Origin: JADJOM01 sp046327715
GTDB lineage: Bacteria; Gemmatimonadota; Gemmatimonadetes; Gemmatimonadales; GWC2-71-9
Assembly (NCBI GenBank): GCA_046327715.1
Contig: JAXLXY010000003.1
Location: 303,033 to 367,032 of the forward strand
Length of the DNA: 64,000 nt
Direction of reading: 5' to 3'
Positions 63,060 to 64,000 of the stretch are shown here, piece by piece; positions within the stretch are counted from its first letter, which is position 1, and each line of letters starts with the position of its first letter. Under the pieces are notes generated by a model. The model did not search any database. It had not been told where the DNA came from and worked only from the letters and a program-made list of their open reading frames with translations. The position numbers and the translations under genes were made by a program.

Positions 63060-63271
63060 CCGACCGGGTTGACGGCTCACCGGAATGTCCTGGCTGGCCC
63101 CGACTCCGGGCCCCGCCAGGTCTCGACTCTGCCACAACGGCGGGTGGGGTTATGGGGGGGGTAGTGTTTCTGGGCATGACCGAAAATGAGACCGCGGCCC
63201 CCAACACACACACATGGTCGGGAATTGAAGAGGGGGTGCATGTGGAGGATGACCGAGATGAAGCCAGGTAG
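63056..63271 (+). CDS. Doubtful small coupled reading frame (71 aa)
   Basis: The GTG at 63056 overlaps the ATPase stop (GTGA) and the frame runs 71 codons to TAG at 63269, overlapping the terminase start by 14 bp. The middle is low-complexity (GGVMGGVVF) and the end is acidic (VHVEDDRDEAR). Codon quality is mixed and no family is recognised. It is the only element frame that would end in TAG. Confidence 0.35.
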   Translation: MTDRVDGSPECPGWPRLRAPPGLDSATTAGGVMGGVVFLGMTENETAAPNTHTWSGIEEGVHVEDDRDEAR

Positions 63272-63722
63272 GAAACCCGTACCAGCCAGAATGGCGGCGG
63301 TGATGGGAAACCCGAGTCGCCGTCCAAAGAGCGGCGGGGTAGTGTGGCCAGCCGATACCGGGCGCTTCCTCGCGCCTGCCTGGCTCGATCCGTTCGCACG
63401 GGAGGAGTGGTATCGGCTCGAGCCCGTACTCCGGGAGCTGGGGCTCCTGACAGCGCCGTACCTGTTCGCCTTCGCTAGCTATTGCACCGAGGCGGGGCTC
63501 TTCCGGGAGGCTCAGGCGGAGCTCGCCCGCCGGCCGCGGGCGAGCCTGAAGGCAAAGGCCCAGCTGATTGGGGCGCGCCGGAAGGCGGCGGGGGAGCTGC
63601 GGAAGTGGGCGGCGGAGTTCGGCCTGACTCCCGCGGCCAGCGAGCGCCTGACCGGTGTTCCCCTCGAGCCGGTGGGCCCGCTCTCGAAGTATCTCCCGAG
63701 TTTCCCCCAGCGCGTGGAGTGA
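63258..63722 (+). CDS. P27-family phage terminase small subunit
   Basis: The 154-residue product begins KPGRKPVPARMAAVMGNPSRRP, the Gly-Arg-Lys-Pro and GNP motifs typical of P27-type TerS, and continues with helical DNA-binding/oligomerisation segments (FAREEWYRLEPVLREL; LKAKAQLIGARRKAAGEL). ATG 63258 is chosen because GGAGG lies 9 bp upstream; ATG 63249 is in frame but touches that site. TerS recognises phage DNA for packaging. No terL follows within the window. Confidence 0.85.
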   Translation: MKPGRKPVPARMAAVMGNPSRRPKSGGVVWPADTGRFLAPAWLDPFAREEWYRLEPVLRELGLLTAPYLFAFASYCTEAGLFREAQAELARRPRASLKAKAQLIGARRKAAGELRKWAAEFGLTPAASERLTGVPLEPVGPLSKYLPSFPQRVE

Positions 63723-63791
63723 GCCACGGGTGACGGTGGAGCAGCGCTGCCAGCAACGCGCCGGGATTGTGGCCGGCACCGGGCCCCTGCC

Positions 63792-63820
63792 TTGACCGGG
63801 GACGGACTAACCGATATGGT
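63792..63820 (+). promoter_or_regulatory. Promoter of the HTH regulator, probably giving a leaderless mRNA
   Basis: -35 TTGACC (63792-63797), a 17-bp spacer and -10 TATGGT (63815-63820) lie directly before the ATG at 63826. A start site 6-7 bp past the -10 box would fall on the ATG itself, and no ribosome-binding site is present. Confidence 0.6.
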
Positions 63821-63825
63821 GAAGC

Positions 63826-64000
63826 ATGACCTTGAACCGAGCGGTGCGCGCCGTCCTGGCGGACCCCCCGTTGACGTTCCGGAAGCTGGCGGCGCGGGCG
63901 GGAGTGACCCACGGCCTGCTCTCCCAGATCCTGTCGGGGAGGCAGAATGCCACGCCGGCGGTGGCCCTGGCCCTCGCGGAGGCCCTCGAGGGGCACAGCC
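63826..64000 (+). CDS. XRE-family HTH regulator, N-terminal part (cut by window edge)
   Basis: 58 codons are visible. TFRKLAARAGVTHGLLSQILSG followed by TPAVALALAEALEG is a classic XRE helix-turn-helix. It is probably the element's repressor or immunity-type regulator. It begins right after a good sigma-70-like promoter without a ribosome-binding site. The C-terminal part and the partner genes are outside the window. Confidence 0.75.
   Translation, partial: MTLNRAVRAVLADPPLTFRKLAARAGVTHGLLSQILSGRQNATPAVALALAEALEGHS

Larger units (their letters stand above)
56089..64000. mobile_element. Integrated phage-like or satellite-like element (right end outside window)
   Basis: It is bounded on the left by a tRNA 3' fragment, and gene orientation switches from minus to mainly plus there. 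It carries an HK97-type capsid, an HNH nuclease, a DUF3987-type ATPase, a P27-type small terminase, an HTH regulator and several small unknown genes. The orientation of the fragment predicts an intact CAT tRNA and an integrase beyond 64000. No portal, protease, large terminase, tail or lysis gene is visible. Confidence 0.85.

Overview
The window is very GC-rich, and from position 1 to about 56,090 almost every gene lies on the minus strand in tightly packed, overlapping units. The mix suggests a diderm bacterium of the Gemmatimonadota type. It has a division/cell-wall (dcw) cluster with a meso-DAP-type MurE, an LspA lipoprotein peptidase, a DivIVA-type protein, an MglA polarity GTPase and a DUF2723 membrane protein. 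The phylum is inferred from gene content and is not proven.

Layout. (1) 1-14,556: a dcw cluster transcribed rsmH-ftsL-ftsI-murE-murF-mraY-murD-ftsW-murG-murC-ftsQ-ftsA-ftsZ, with ftsZ cut by the window edge. mraZ, murB and ddl are absent, and a terminator-like hairpin sits between murG and murC. (2) 14,632-16,704: tRNA-Asp, an exported TPR protein, tRNA-Val and strong terminators. (3) 16,734-41,854: an unbroken run of 26 minus-strand genes with no gap above 50 bp. Its upstream part is yggS, divIVA, a purine nucleoside phosphorylase gene, ileS, a DksA/TraR-like gene, lspA and an rluA-family gene. The run then enters a chemotaxis-like signalling locus (CheW, CheY, CheA, CheC, CheR, CheD, CheB, CheW). 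That locus is built around an MglA GTPase with three roadblock-type proteins, two DUF4388 (PATAN) proteins, large TPR proteins and a protein made of two tandem DnaA-type AAA+ modules. No receptor (MCP) is present. (4) 41,903-49,739: apaG-tilS-hpt-ftsH-folP and a DUF2723 gene. (5) 49,837-56,024: exported proteins, namely an M16 protease, an Ig-like/SGNH-type lipoprotein, a cytochrome c and a HEXXH protein.

(6) 56,089-64,000: an integrated phage-like element. Its left end is a 42-nt 3' fragment of a CAT-anticodon tRNA, still followed by the tRNA's own terminator, with tandem 11-bp repeats just inside. The intact tRNA and the integrase should therefore lie beyond the right edge. The visible part carries an HK97-type capsid gene, an HNH nuclease gene with an in-frame TAG, a DUF3987-type ATPase, a P27-type small terminase, several small coupled genes and the start of an HTH regulator. 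No portal, prohead protease, large terminase or tail gene is seen, so it may be a satellite-like or reduced element. Two of its promoters share a 12-bp motif at an identical distance from the -10 box. Two of its genes each carry one in-frame TAG.

Together, the most unusual parts are the Che-MglA-tandem-DnaA locus, which looks like a polarity or motility control system without local receptors, and the regulatory and coding oddities of the integrated element.
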